Source: Maribacter aquivivus (GTDB lineage: Bacteria; Bacteroidota; Bacteroidia; Flavobacteriales; Flavobacteriaceae). From it: 64,000 nt of DNA. Position numbers and translations under genes: made by a program. Of this stretch, positions 1 to 7,882 are shown in pieces. Within the stretch, counting starts at the first letter, position 1, and each line of letters starts with the position of its first letter. The stretch spans positions 1,426,001 to 1,490,000 of the forward strand of contig NZ_FQZX01000001.1 in NCBI RefSeq assembly GCF_900142175.1. Direction: 5' to 3'. Below the pieces are notes generated by a model that was given only the letters and a program-made list of their open reading frames with translations, was not told where the DNA came from and ran no database searches.

Positions 1-58
1 TTTTCATTCGTTTTTTTTTGCTTTTAGGTTACCAATATAATAGATAAGCCAGTGAAAA

Positions 59-538
59 TTATACAATATCCCTCAATTTCATATTAAGAACAACACCCAT
101 ACCTTCTAAAATTAATCGTACTCGGGTTTTTCCTATTTCAATAATCTCTGCTTTCTGGTCTTTTAAAGCTCCATATTTTATTGAAATTTTATCGCCAGAT
201 TCTAGTTTGGTTAGACTATAATTTTCAACCGTATCGTTAGTTAACCACTTTTTTAAAGTTTGCATCTCAATATCACGCACAATAGCGGGGTTTCCCAACC
301 AATATAAATATCGTACAACACCAGGAACTTCAAAAACCCTTTGTCTTTCTGATTCTGAGATATTTACAAAAACATAAGATTTAAACAAAGGAACTTCAAT
401 AGTCTTTTTTCTGTCACTCCATTGTTTTAACTCCTTTATCATAGGACAATAAATATCAATCTTGTGGTCCAATAATCTTTGGGAAACCTTCTTTTCGTTT
501 TTGGGTTTTACATAAATGACATACCAGTTTGTGGACAT
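59..538 (-). CDS. NusG/UpxY-like transcription antiterminator
   Basis: The 159-residue protein has the NusG N-terminal fold: it opens with a WYVIYVKPKNEKKV segment, followed by YCPM, PLFKSYVFV and PGVVRYLYW blocks. The C-terminal part (about residues 110-159) is KOW-like, with GDKISIKYGALKDQKAEI. Length and sequence fit the specialised NusG paralogues (UpxY/LoaP-like) that bind RNA polymerase and allow read-through of long polysaccharide operons in Bacteroidota, rather than core NusG. It reads leftwards out of the window, so an exopolysaccharide or capsule cluster may lie just beyond the left edge; that is inference. The 240 bases upstream are AT-rich with no other gene. The ATG start is followed directly by the conserved WYV block. 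Confidence 0.85.
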   Translation of the reverse strand: MSTNWYVIYVKPKNEKKVSQRLLDHKIDIYCPMIKELKQWSDRKKTIEVPLFKSYVFVNISESERQRVFEVPGVVRYLYWLGNPAIVRDIEMQTLKKWLTNDTVENYSLTKLESGDKISIKYGALKDQKAEIIEIGKTRVRLILEGMGVVLNMKLRDIV

Positions 539-784
539 ATGATAAATTATAAGATTCTATAATAAGGTAATAATTTTTTTGCTTTTCAAGTATTTAATAG
601 TGTTTTATAAAATTAATATCAAAAGTGCTAATGCTATTTTATCAACCTAGAAGGTTTTGGATATAGTAGTTTGATTTGTATTCGTAATTATTTCAAATAG
701 TTTTCTGTAAGAAAAGGACTGCATAGTTTATACTATTATCATATTAAGTTCGTTTTGTATAAAACCTCAAATTCTTATCGTGTT

Positions 785-1054
785 ATGATTTTAAATCTAT
801 TTAAGTCTAGTTCTAAACAGAAGAAAACGAAATCTCTTTATAAAAATTCAGTTACTCATGAATTAAATTCTTTATTAAATGATTTAACCATTGTTACTAC
901 AAAGAATCCCAAAGATGATAAAGCAGATAATTCTATTAAAGAAAAAGCTTCATCGCTTGTTTCTTCTTTAGAAAGACAAATAGAGGAGAATCAGATTCTA
1001 TACGCGAAAATAATGCAAGAGCGCATGATGAGAACTAGAAGGAAATTAATGTAA
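785..1054 (+). CDS. small hypothetical protein, charged, partly coiled
   Basis: I do not recognise this gene. The ATG at 785 gives 89 residues; a TTG at 755 in the same frame would add ten but has no support. The protein is rich in Lys and Ser, has no signal peptide or membrane segment, and its second half (SSLVSSLERQIEENQILYAKIMQERMM region) looks like one long amphipathic helix. It stands alone between two minus-strand units and is followed by a terminator-like hairpin at 1111-1142. It may be a genuine small gene, but coding evidence is only the open frame and amino-acid composition. Confidence 0.45.
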   Translation: MILNLFKSSSKQKKTKSLYKNSVTHELNSLLNDLTIVTTKNPKDDKADNSIKEKASSLVSSLERQIEENQILYAKIMQERMMRTRRKLM

Positions 1055-1110
1055 CAGATATTGTGTATAGCACTAATTAAAAATTCAATAAAGTAAAATA
1101 TTTGCATATA

Positions 1111-1142
1111 AAAAAAGTTCTCAATTTCTTGAGGGCTTTTTT
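1111..1142. terminator. terminator hairpin, second copy of the tRNA-Asp terminator
   Basis: A stem built from TTCTCAA and TTGAGGG around a TTTC loop, flanked by an A-run and a T-run, so it could work in both directions. It is a diverged copy of the hairpin at 1506-1535 (same core CTCAATTTCTTGAG). It may end the small plus-strand gene at 785-1054 as well as minus-strand transcription through the tRNA relic. Confidence 0.55.
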
Positions 1143-1150
1143 AGTTTTGG

Positions 1151-1226
1151 TTCTCGGCTGATCAGATACAGGCAGGAACTCGAACCCGCACCCCTCTCGA
1201 CTGAGCCGAGACATGTATTCTAAGCT
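1151..1226 (-). pseudogene. tRNA relic (degenerate tRNA-like sequence)
   Basis: Read on the minus strand this stretch keeps the end of a D-arm (TAGAATAC, identical to the tRNA-Asp at 1538-1611), a perfect 5-bp anticodon stem TCTCG/CGAGA, a variable region GGGGT and a T-arm core GCGGGTTCGAGT. The acceptor and 5' D-arm halves do not form a normal cloverleaf, the T-stem has an extra base, and the anticodon loop GCTCAGT has C instead of the universal U33. The nominal anticodon would be UCA, but I do not think it functions. It looks like a decayed or recombined tRNA copy. Confidence 0.5.
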
Positions 1227-1488
1227 ATTTTATAAGGTTCGTTTTTTGCTTGAAAAGCCAGAGTAGATATTGCCTATGTTGCCTTTTCAACATTTTCTCT
1301 TTTATAAGAGCTTCTTTTTTGGAATTTAATTTTTCTGCATAGACTAGTTTCCACGGTCCTTTGTTTTTGGTGTATGTTGTTTTGCCTTGATTATGTTGAT
1401 CCAATCGCATTATATAATCTGTGGAATATCCTTTGTAATAGACATCATGCGAAGTAGAATAAATAATGTAAACGTAGTGGTGGGTCAT
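1225..1488 (-). CDS. small GIY-YIG nuclease domain protein
   Basis: The 87-residue protein is a single GIY-YIG domain of the short UvrC/URI-like class: VYIIYS and YYKGYS correspond to the two halves of the signature, followed by an Arg-containing RLDQHNQG segment and a KEALIKEK helix with the conserved Glu. The third signature residue reads KG rather than IG, common in this class. The family are DNA nucleases or nuclease-like proteins, often solitary; the cellular role of these short ones is not established. Its neighbourhood is odd: upstream on the same strand are tRNA-Asp and its terminator, and its TAG stop lies at the first bases of a tRNA relic followed by a second terminator copy. Confidence 0.85.
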   Translation of the reverse strand: MTHHYVYIIYSTSHDVYYKGYSTDYIMRLDQHNQGKTTYTKNKGPWKLVYAEKLNSKKEALIKEKMLKRQHRQYLLWLFKQKTNLIK

Positions 1489-1505
1489 AAAACAGTTTGT
1501 AAACG

Positions 1506-1535
1506 AAAAAAGCTCTCAATTTCTTGAGAGCTTTT
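1506..1535 (-). terminator. rho-independent terminator after tRNA-Asp
   Basis: Perfect 12-bp inverted repeat AAAAGCTCTCAA / TTGAGAGCTTTT with a TTTC loop, lying immediately 3' of the tRNA on the minus strand and followed there by a run of T. Confidence 0.8.
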
Positions 1536-1537
1536 AG

Positions 1538-1611
1538 CGGTCTGGACGGGACTCGAACCCGCGACCCCCTGCGTGACAGGCAGGTATTCTAACCAACTGA
1601 ACTACCAGACC
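1538..1611 (-). tRNA. tRNA-Asp (anticodon GTC)
   Basis: A complete cloverleaf can be read on the minus strand: acceptor stem GGTCTGG/CCAGACC, D-arm with AGTTGGTTA, anticodon stem CCTGC/GCAGG around the loop CTGTCAC (anticodon GTC), T-arm GCGGG-TTCGAGT-CCCGT, and discriminator G as expected for Asp. The 3' CCA is not encoded. A consensus promoter lies upstream and a strong terminator directly downstream, so it is a single-gene transcription unit. Confidence 0.97.
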
Positions 1612-1628
1612 GTGGCGTTTAGCGAGTG

Positions 1629-1659
1629 CAAATATATGTAGTTATTTGTATTGCGCAAA
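1629..1659 (-). promoter_or_regulatory. Bacteroidota-type promoter of tRNA-Asp
   Basis: On the minus strand TTTG (1656-1659), then exactly 19 bases, then TATATTTG (1629-1636) match the -33/-7 consensus of the Bacteroidota primary sigma factor. Start of transcription would fall about 10 bases upstream of the mature tRNA. Confidence 0.8.
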
Positions 1660-1684
1660 CATTTTTTTTACTTTTTTTTTCTGT

Positions 1685-2614
1685 CTAGAGAAATTTATTT
1701 CTTTCTACGAGAAAAGTATTGAGAACAGTAGAGAAATCTCGCTGTATATCAATGTCAACATATTTGATTTTATACTGGGCGCATTTCATTTTTATGTCAG
1801 ATAAATACTCAGTAATACGTTCATTATAAGCTTCTTTGATATTGTCAGCATACAAATCTAAATGTTTGCCGGTTTCAACATCGACAAATCTCTTCGGTGT
1901 ATTTTCGAAATTAAAGAATAATTCGCGCTGTTTATCCATCGGGTGAAAAAGTACAACATCATGCTTATTATATTTCAAATGACGGAGTGCTTCGAACAAT
2001 TCTTCATCATTTTTTTCAGTTTGAAACATATCGGTAAATAGAAATATAAGGCTTCTACGTTTTATATTTTCAGCAATTTGATGCAAATAGGTATAAGTAT
2101 TTGTCTCTTTTGGCGGATTCTTTGCCATGCTAACTGCACTTAATTGCGCCAATAGCATTTGAAAATGACGCTCGCTGCCTTTTTCTGGTGCGTAATAATT
2201 ATAAGTATCAGAGTAAATACTTAAACCGACCGCATCACGCTGCCTTTTAAGCACGTTCATTAATGCAGCAATGGCTAAGACGCTAAATCCTATTTTGTTT
2301 AAAGAATCGATACTTAAATTATCTACCTGAGGATAATACATAGATGCAGAATTATCTAGTATCATATGACACCTTAAATTGGTCTCTTCTTCGTATCGCT
2401 TTGTGTATAGTTTGTCAGTTTTTGCAAAGAGCTTCCAATCTATATGTTTAGTGCTTTCGCCATTGTTATAGATTTTATGTTCGGCAAACTCTGCAGAGAA
2501 CCCATGAAACGGACTGCGGTGTATTCCGCTAATAAAACCTTCTACTACTTGGTTGGCAAGCAGCTCTAGGTTAGAGAATAGCGATGATTTGTTTAATTCT
2601 GATTGTAGATTCAC
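1685..2614 (-). CDS. DUF58 family protein
   Basis: The 309-residue protein is a DUF58 protein: the signature FSAEFAEHKIYNNGESTKHIDWKLFAKTDKLYTK region (about residues 39-72) precedes a von Willebrand A-like fold with a MIDAS-like LDNSASM at about residue 86. DUF58 proteins usually accompany MoxR-type AAA+ ATPases and BatA-type vWA membrane proteins; function is unproven, a chaperone or stress role is proposed. Here no MoxR or Bat gene is adjacent in the window; the upstream neighbour is thioredoxin, separated by a terminator, so it probably has its own promoter. No signal peptide or membrane segment, so cytoplasmic. Confidence 0.88.
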   Translation of the reverse strand: MNLQSELNKSSLFSNLELLANQVVEGFISGIHRSPFHGFSAEFAEHKIYNNGESTKHIDWKLFAKTDKLYTKRYEEETNLRCHMILDNSASMYYPQVDNLSIDSLNKIGFSVLAIAALMNVLKRQRDAVGLSIYSDTYNYYAPEKGSERHFQMLLAQLSAVSMAKNPPKETNTYTYLHQIAENIKRRSLIFLFTDMFQTEKNDEELFEALRHLKYNKHDVVLFHPMDKQRELFFNFENTPKRFVDVETGKHLDLYADNIKEAYNERITEYLSDIKMKCAQYKIKYVDIDIQRDFSTVLNTFLVERNKFL

Positions 2615-2678
2615 ACTTCTAAAGATAATAAAGACATATGAACTAACTGTATTGGTCTAATTAAAATTGTGCCAAATA

Positions 2679-2708
2679 AAAAGAGCTGACATATGCCAGC
2701 TCTTTTTA
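2679..2708 (-). terminator. terminator after trxA
   Basis: Perfect 11-bp stem AAAAAGAGCTG/CAGCTCTTTTT with an 8-base loop, placed 3' of thioredoxin on the minus strand with a T-run on both sides. Confidence 0.85.
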
Positions 2709-2731
2709 TCTTTTATATAAGTGTGTTGTGC

Positions 2732-3049
2732 TTACAAAGCTGCATCAATAGCATCTGTATAAACTTTCTTAGGTGATACACCTACTTGTCTGCTTACAAT
2801 TTCACCGCCTTTAAATACTAATACTGTAGGTATATTACGTACCCCGTACTTGGCTGCGAATTCTTGATTTGCATCAACATCAACTTTACCAACAACAGCT
2901 TTGCCGTCATATTCAGTACTAACTTCGTCAATGATAGGACCTACCATACGACAAGGACCGCACCATGCTGCCCAAAAATCTACTACTACTGGTTTATCGC
3001 TTTTTAAAACTACCTCGTCAAAAGTAGCATCTGTTATTTCTAATGCCAT
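2732..3049 (-). CDS. trxA: thioredoxin
   Basis: A 105-residue, single-domain cytoplasmic thioredoxin with the redox motif WCGPC (Cys30 and Cys33), the buried Asp of VVVDFWA, and the cis-proline loop RNIPTVLVF. It reduces disulfides in client proteins and is recycled by thioredoxin reductase, which is not in the window. No signal peptide. It follows dnaE on the same strand after about 210 bases and has its own promoter and terminator, so it is probably monocistronic. Confidence 0.96.
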   Translation of the reverse strand: MALEITDATFDEVVLKSDKPVVVDFWAAWCGPCRMVGPIIDEVSTEYDGKAVVGKVDVDANQEFAAKYGVRNIPTVLVFKGGEIVSRQVGVSPKKVYTDAIDAAL

Positions 3050-3072
3050 CTTAATATCTTTTATTGATTATG

Positions 3073-3080
3073 CAAATTTA
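3073..3080 (-). promoter_or_regulatory. -7 box of the trxA promoter
   Basis: TAAATTTG on the minus strand matches TAnnTTTG and lies 24 bases upstream of the trxA ATG. No good -33 element at the 19-base spacing was seen. Confidence 0.5.
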
Positions 3081-3259
3081 GTCAATTATTCTTCTGTTTC
3101 CTTACAGGCTAACAATTCGTTTTGCCTATAAAGGTATCAAGCTAATTTATCAATTTATATAGTTCTTTTCTTACATTGTAGCAATAAATAAAAGGTAAGA
3201 TTAATTACCGTCTAATGCGAAAATTACTTTTTCACTTGTTATAAATGATGCATATTGCT

Positions 3260-6200
3260 TTAATTCAGTTTAAAGTGAACGTCTTGTTTTTCTAAAAGTT
3301 GTAATAACTCGGTCGAAATATTTACTTTTTGTTTCCTGCTATTTAAAGTTACCTTAATCTTTTCTTGCATTTCATAAACGATAAAGTTGACATTATGCTC
3401 TCCTTTATGATTGGTGAAGGTCTCTTTTAATGTGCGCACATTCTCTTCTTTTAGATTGGCAATGTTTAGTTTTATGGTAAGCTTTCTGGCGTATGTTTCC
3501 ATGACTTCTTGTAATAGCATGAAGCTATTGAACTGTACTCTGGGGTCTCCTTTTTTACCGGTATCCTTATTCATCCATCCGTCACGAACAAATAGTTTTA
3601 CGTAAGCAAAGGAATTGATCATTAAGAAATGTCTGAATTTTAGATACTCTTCTCCAAAAATCCGGAATTCATAGGAGTCCGTATAATCTTCCATGGTAAA
3701 TGCTGCCCAGCCTTTTCCATTTTTAGAAACTCTGTGCTGCACATCTGTAATTACGGCGGCAAACGTAAGTTCTCTATTTACGTAAGATGGTAAATCGTGC
3801 ACACAAGCTATGTTGGCATTGCAAAATGCCTTAACTTCTGTTTTAAAATCATCTAACGGGTGACCAGATATGTAAATACCTACTACTTCTTTCTCTCGAC
3901 GTAATTTTTCCATCGTACCCCATTCTTCACATGGTGGTACCTCAGGTTCTGGTATTTGCACTTCGCTGGCATCACCAAATAGACTTACTTGACTAGAGTT
4001 CTCGCTTTCTTGAAACTTAGCACCATACTTTATGGTCTTCTCTAAAAAGGTGACTCCGTCTCCCTCATTATGAAAATATTGAGCTCTATGTGTATCACCG
4101 AAAGAGTCAAAACCACCGGCAACGGCTAAACTTTCAAATGCTTTTTTATTGGCGGCACGAAGATCTATTCGTTTCGCAAAATCAAAAACTGATTTGTATT
4201 CTCCTTCTTCTTTTCTATTTTCTACTATGGTTTCAACAGCACCACGACCAACACCTTTTACGGCGCCCATTCCAAAACGGACAGCACCAGCATCGTTCAC
4301 TGCAAATTTATAGTACGATTCATTTACATCTGGACCCAATACTTCTAAGCCCATTCGCTTACATTCTTCCATGAAGAAGGTTACCTGTTTAATATCATTC
4401 ATATTATTACTCAATACCGCGGCCATATATTCGGCAGGGTAGTGGGCTTTGCAATATGCGGTTTGGTACGCGATCCAAGCGTAGCAGGTGGAGTGAGATT
4501 TGTTAAAGGCGTAGGCTGCAAATGCTTCCCAATCTTTCCAAATTTTTTCTAATTTATCAACGGCATGTCCTTTTTCTGAAGCTTGTTCAATGAACTTTGG
4601 CTTCATCTTATCTAGTACATGCTTTTGTTTTTTACCCATCGCCTTACGCAAGACATCGGCTTCACCTTTTGTAAAGTCAGCCAACTTTTGCGATAACAGC
4701 ATCACTTGCTCTTGGTATACCGTAATACCATAGGTTTCTGCTAAGTATTCTTCGTTAGCATCAAGGTCATATACAATTTCTTCGGTACCATGTTTACGGG
4801 CAATGAAACTTGGTATGTATTCCATTGGACCAGGACGATACAAAGCGTTCATGGCAATTAAATCTGCAAAAACGGTAGGTTTTAACGCCCTCATGTGTTT
4901 CTGCATACCAGGAGATTCATATTGGAACACCCCAACAGTTTCTCCTCTTTGAAAGAGCTCGTATGTTTTTATATCATCTAGTGGAAAATTCTCTGGGTCT
5001 AAAACAACACCATGTTTGGCTTTTACAATTTTAACGGTATCCTTAATTAAAGTCAGTGTTTTTAATCCCAAGAAATCCATCTTCAACAATCCTGCATCTT
5101 CCACAACGGAGTTGTCGAACTGAGTACAGTACATCTCAGAATCTTTAGCAAGTGCTACGGGTACGAACTTGGTAATATCATCTGGAGTAATAATTACCCC
5201 GCAGGCATGAATACCGGTGTTACGTACAGATCCCTCTAGAATATATGCTTGGTTTAAGGTTTCTGCTTCAAGACCATCGCCTTCAGAAATCGCTAAAAGT
5301 TCATTTATTTTTTCTAAATCTTCTGACCTGAATTTCGTTCTTAAGATTTTTTCATCTACCCCAATAATCTTTTTTAGCTTAGACATATCGGGTATCAACT
5401 TCGCCATTCGATCTGAATCTTGTAAAGGCAAATCTAAGGCGCGAGCCGTATCTCTAATGGCAGATTTGGCAGCCATGGTACCATAGGTGATAATCTGTGC
5501 TACTTGATTTGAACCATATTTATCGATTACATAATCCATAACACGACCACGCCCTTCATCATCAAAGTCAATATCAATATCGGGCATACTTACACGATCC
5601 GGATTTAAGAAACGCTCAAAAAGCAAATCGTACTTAATAGGATCTAAATTCGTAATCCATAAACAGTAGGCAACGGCAGATCCGGCAGCAGATCCACGAC
5701 CGGGACCTACAGATACATCCATAGCCCTTGCGGCCCTTATGAAATCTTCTACAATTAAGAAGTAACCTGGGTAACCGGTTTTCTCAATTACTTTAAGCTC
5801 AAAGTCTAGTCGCTCATCAATTGCGGGAGTAATTTCGCCATATCTTTTCTTCGCGCCTTCATAGGTAATATGACGTAGAAATTTATTCTCGCCACGTTTG
5901 CCATTATCTAGTTTGTCTTCTTCAAATTGAAATTCCTCAGGAATATCAAAGGCGGGTAATAATACATCACGTGCTAATGTGAAAGTTTCTACCTTATCTA
6001 CAATTTCTTGAATATTGATGATAGCTTCAGGAATATCCTTAAAAAGCTCTTTCATCTCATCAGATGATTTAAAGTAGTATTCTTGGTTGGGTAGACCGTA
6101 GCGATAGCCGCGACCACGACCTATTGGTGTAGCTTGTTTTTCACCATCCTTAACACATAGTAGAATATCATGCGCATGTGCATTTTCTTTCTCTGCGTAA

Positions 6201-7696
6201 TAGGTATTGTTAGTGGCAACTAGTTTTACATTGTGTTTTTTTGCAAACTGAATTAACACTTGGTTTACACGATCTTCATCTTCTTGACCATGTCGCATGA
6301 TTTCAATGTAAAGATCATCGCCAAAAGTCTCTTTCCACCAAATTAGAGCTTCTTCTGCCTGTTTTTCACCAACATTTAAAACCTTGCTGGGTACTTCTCC
6401 ATACAAGTTTCCCGTCAATACCATGACATCTTCTTTGTATTGCTCTACAACTTTCTTGTCTATACGTGGTACATAATATTTACCCGAAACAAAGGCGATC
6501 GAAGACATTTTTGCCAAGTTCAAATAGCCCTTCTTGCTTTTGGCTAGCATCACTATTTGATACCCATTGTCTTTTTGTGATTTATTCGTGTGATCCTCGC
6601 AGACTTGAAATTCACAACCTATAATTGGTGTAATTTCCTGTTCTGGTTCCGGTAATTCAGTTAAAGGTTCTTGACCTTCTTCTAAAGTGCCGTTTTGTGT
6701 TGCTTCATATCGTTTTTGGTTTGCTTCATTTCTAGATACTACACCTTTATTATGGTTTAGTACTCCGTTTACGAAGTGAAAAGCACCCATCATATTCGCA
6801 TGATCCGTCATCGCAACCGCAGGCATTTTAGCTTTTGCGGCAGCTGCAACTAAAGCAGGTACACTTATAGTTGATTGAAGGATAGAAAACTGTGTGTGAT
6901 TATGTAAATGTGCAAAACTTGCATTTTCTAATGTTGCTAAGTTCTCTTGAATTTCTTCTTGAGAAACTCCGCCAGTATCTTTTGCCCAAAGTGCATCGGC
7001 TATTTTCTTCGATGCCTTTTTTAAGTTAATGTGTTTAAGACCAATAAGTTCAATCTCTTTCGGATTCGCCTCAGAGAAATTCTTGAAATAATCTGGCTGA
7101 ACATCTAATTGTTCTTTTGTATACTCTTGCTTACGTATTAGCTCTAGAAAACAACGCGTGGTTGCTTCAACATCGGCAGTTGCGTTATGCGCTTCGCCAA
7201 ATGGCTCGCCAAATAAATATTGATGCAGTTCTGTTAATGTTGGTAGTTTAAATTTACCACCTCTACCACCAGGAATTTGACAAAGTTTTGCAGTGTGCTC
7301 TGTACAGGTATCTAAAATGGGTAATTCTTGTAGTGGATTTTCAACACCCAAACGGTGAAATTCGGCACCCATAATATTTAAATCGAACCCCACATTCTGC
7401 CCAACAACAAATTTTGTTTTAGACATTGCAATATTGAATTTCTCTAACACCTCAGATAGAGATATACCTTTTTGTTCTGCTAACTCCGTAGAAATACCGT
7501 GAATTTGTTCTGCATCATAGGGAATGTTGAATCCGTCTGGGCGCACCAAATAGTCTTCATGCTCAATGCATTTTCCCATTTCGTCATGCAACTGCCAAGC
7601 TATTTGTATACAACGAGGCCAGTTGTCAGTGTCGGTAATAGGGGCATTCCATTTTTTAGGAAGACCAGTGGTTTCGGTGTCAAAGATGAGGTACAT
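3260..7696 (-). CDS. dnaE: DNA polymerase III alpha subunit with N-terminal DEDDh exonuclease domain
   Basis: Replicative polymerase catalytic subunit. Residues 1 to about 200 are a DnaQ-type 3'-5' exonuclease: YLIFDTETTGLP (ExoI), VVGQNVGFDLN (ExoII) and EAHNATADVEAT (ExoIII). The PHP domain starts near residue 263 (HLHNHTQFS). The palm catalytic Asp pair is in PDIDIDFDDEGRGR near residue 704, and the fingers and helix-hairpin-helix regions follow. At about 1,478 residues it is longer than E. coli DnaE (1,160) because of the fused proofreading domain, a fusion known from flavobacteria. I chose the ATG at 7696, giving MYLIFDTETTG as in family members; an in-frame ATG at 7750 would add 18 unconserved residues. 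Its stop lies about 210 bases before trxA. Confidence 0.95.
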   Translation of the reverse strand: MYLIFDTETTGLPKKWNAPITDTDNWPRCIQIAWQLHDEMGKCIEHEDYLVRPDGFNIPYDAEQIHGISTELAEQKGISLSEVLEKFNIAMSKTKFVVGQNVGFDLNIMGAEFHRLGVENPLQELPILDTCTEHTAKLCQIPGGRGGKFKLPTLTELHQYLFGEPFGEAHNATADVEATTRCFLELIRKQEYTKEQLDVQPDYFKNFSEANPKEIELIGLKHINLKKASKKIADALWAKDTGGVSQEEIQENLATLENASFAHLHNHTQFSILQSTISVPALVAAAAKAKMPAVAMTDHANMMGAFHFVNGVLNHNKGVVSRNEANQKRYEATQNGTLEEGQEPLTELPEPEQEITPIIGCEFQVCEDHTNKSQKDNGYQIVMLAKSKKGYLNLAKMSSIAFVSGKYYVPRIDKKVVEQYKEDVMVLTGNLYGEVPSKVLNVGEKQAEEALIWWKETFGDDLYIEIMRHGQEDEDRVNQVLIQFAKKHNVKLVATNNTYYAEKENAHAHDILLCVKDGEKQATPIGRGRGYRYGLPNQEYYFKSSDEMKELFKDIPEAIINIQEIVDKVETFTLARDVLLPAFDIPEEFQFEEDKLDNGKRGENKFLRHITYEGAKKRYGEITPAIDERLDFELKVIEKTGYPGYFLIVEDFIRAARAMDVSVGPGRGSAAGSAVAYCLWITNLDPIKYDLLFERFLNPDRVSMPDIDIDFDDEGRGRVMDYVIDKYGSNQVAQIITYGTMAAKSAIRDTARALDLPLQDSDRMAKLIPDMSKLKKIIGVDEKILRTKFRSEDLEKINELLAISEGDGLEAETLNQAYILEGSVRNTGIHACGVIITPDDITKFVPVALAKDSEMYCTQFDNSVVEDAGLLKMDFLGLKTLTLIKDTVKIVKAKHGVVLDPENFPLDDIKTYELFQRGETVGVFQYESPGMQKHMRALKPTVFADLIAMNALYRPGPMEYIPSFIARKHGTEEIVYDLDANEEYLAETYGITVYQEQVMLLSQKLADFTKGEADVLRKAMGKKQKHVLDKMKPKFIEQASEKGHAVDKLEKIWKDWEAFAAYAFNKSHSTCYAWIAYQTAYCKAHYPAEYMAAVLSNNMNDIKQVTFFMEECKRMGLEVLGPDVNESYYKFAVNDAGAVRFGMGAVKGVGRGAVETIVENRKEEGEYKSVFDFAKRIDLRAANKKAFESLAVAGGFDSFGDTHRAQYFHNEGDGVTFLEKTIKYGAKFQESENSSQVSLFGDASEVQIPEPEVPPCEEWGTMEKLRREKEVVGIYISGHPLDDFKTEVKAFCNANIACVHDLPSYVNRELTFAAVITDVQHRVSKNGKGWAAFTMEDYTDSYEFRIFGEEYLKFRHFLMINSFAYVKLFVRDGWMNKDTGKKGDPRVQFNSFMLLQEVMETYARKLTIKLNIANLKEENVRTLKETFTNHKGEHNVNFIVYEMQEKIKVTLNSRKQKVNISTELLQLLEKQDVHFKLN

Positions 7697-7882
7697 AACG
7701 AATTTTCTGTGTGTTAAAAAGTGGTCAGTTACTTGACCTAAAAAGTGCATATAAAATTACAAAAAAGCAGTTGTTCGAAAAAGTAGAATTACTAAGAGTT
7801 ATTAACTAGACTTTGAAATCGAAATTTTAATTTTTTGGCTTAATAGTTGATGAATGAAGTTAAGCCTAAAAATCAGCCTTTT

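Noticed and set aside
1151..1226. Functional selenocysteine tRNA because of the UCA anticodon
   Set aside because: Far too short and broken for tRNA-Sec, U33 missing, and no SelA/SelB or selenoprotein sign in the window; the molybdopterin enzyme has no in-frame TGA.
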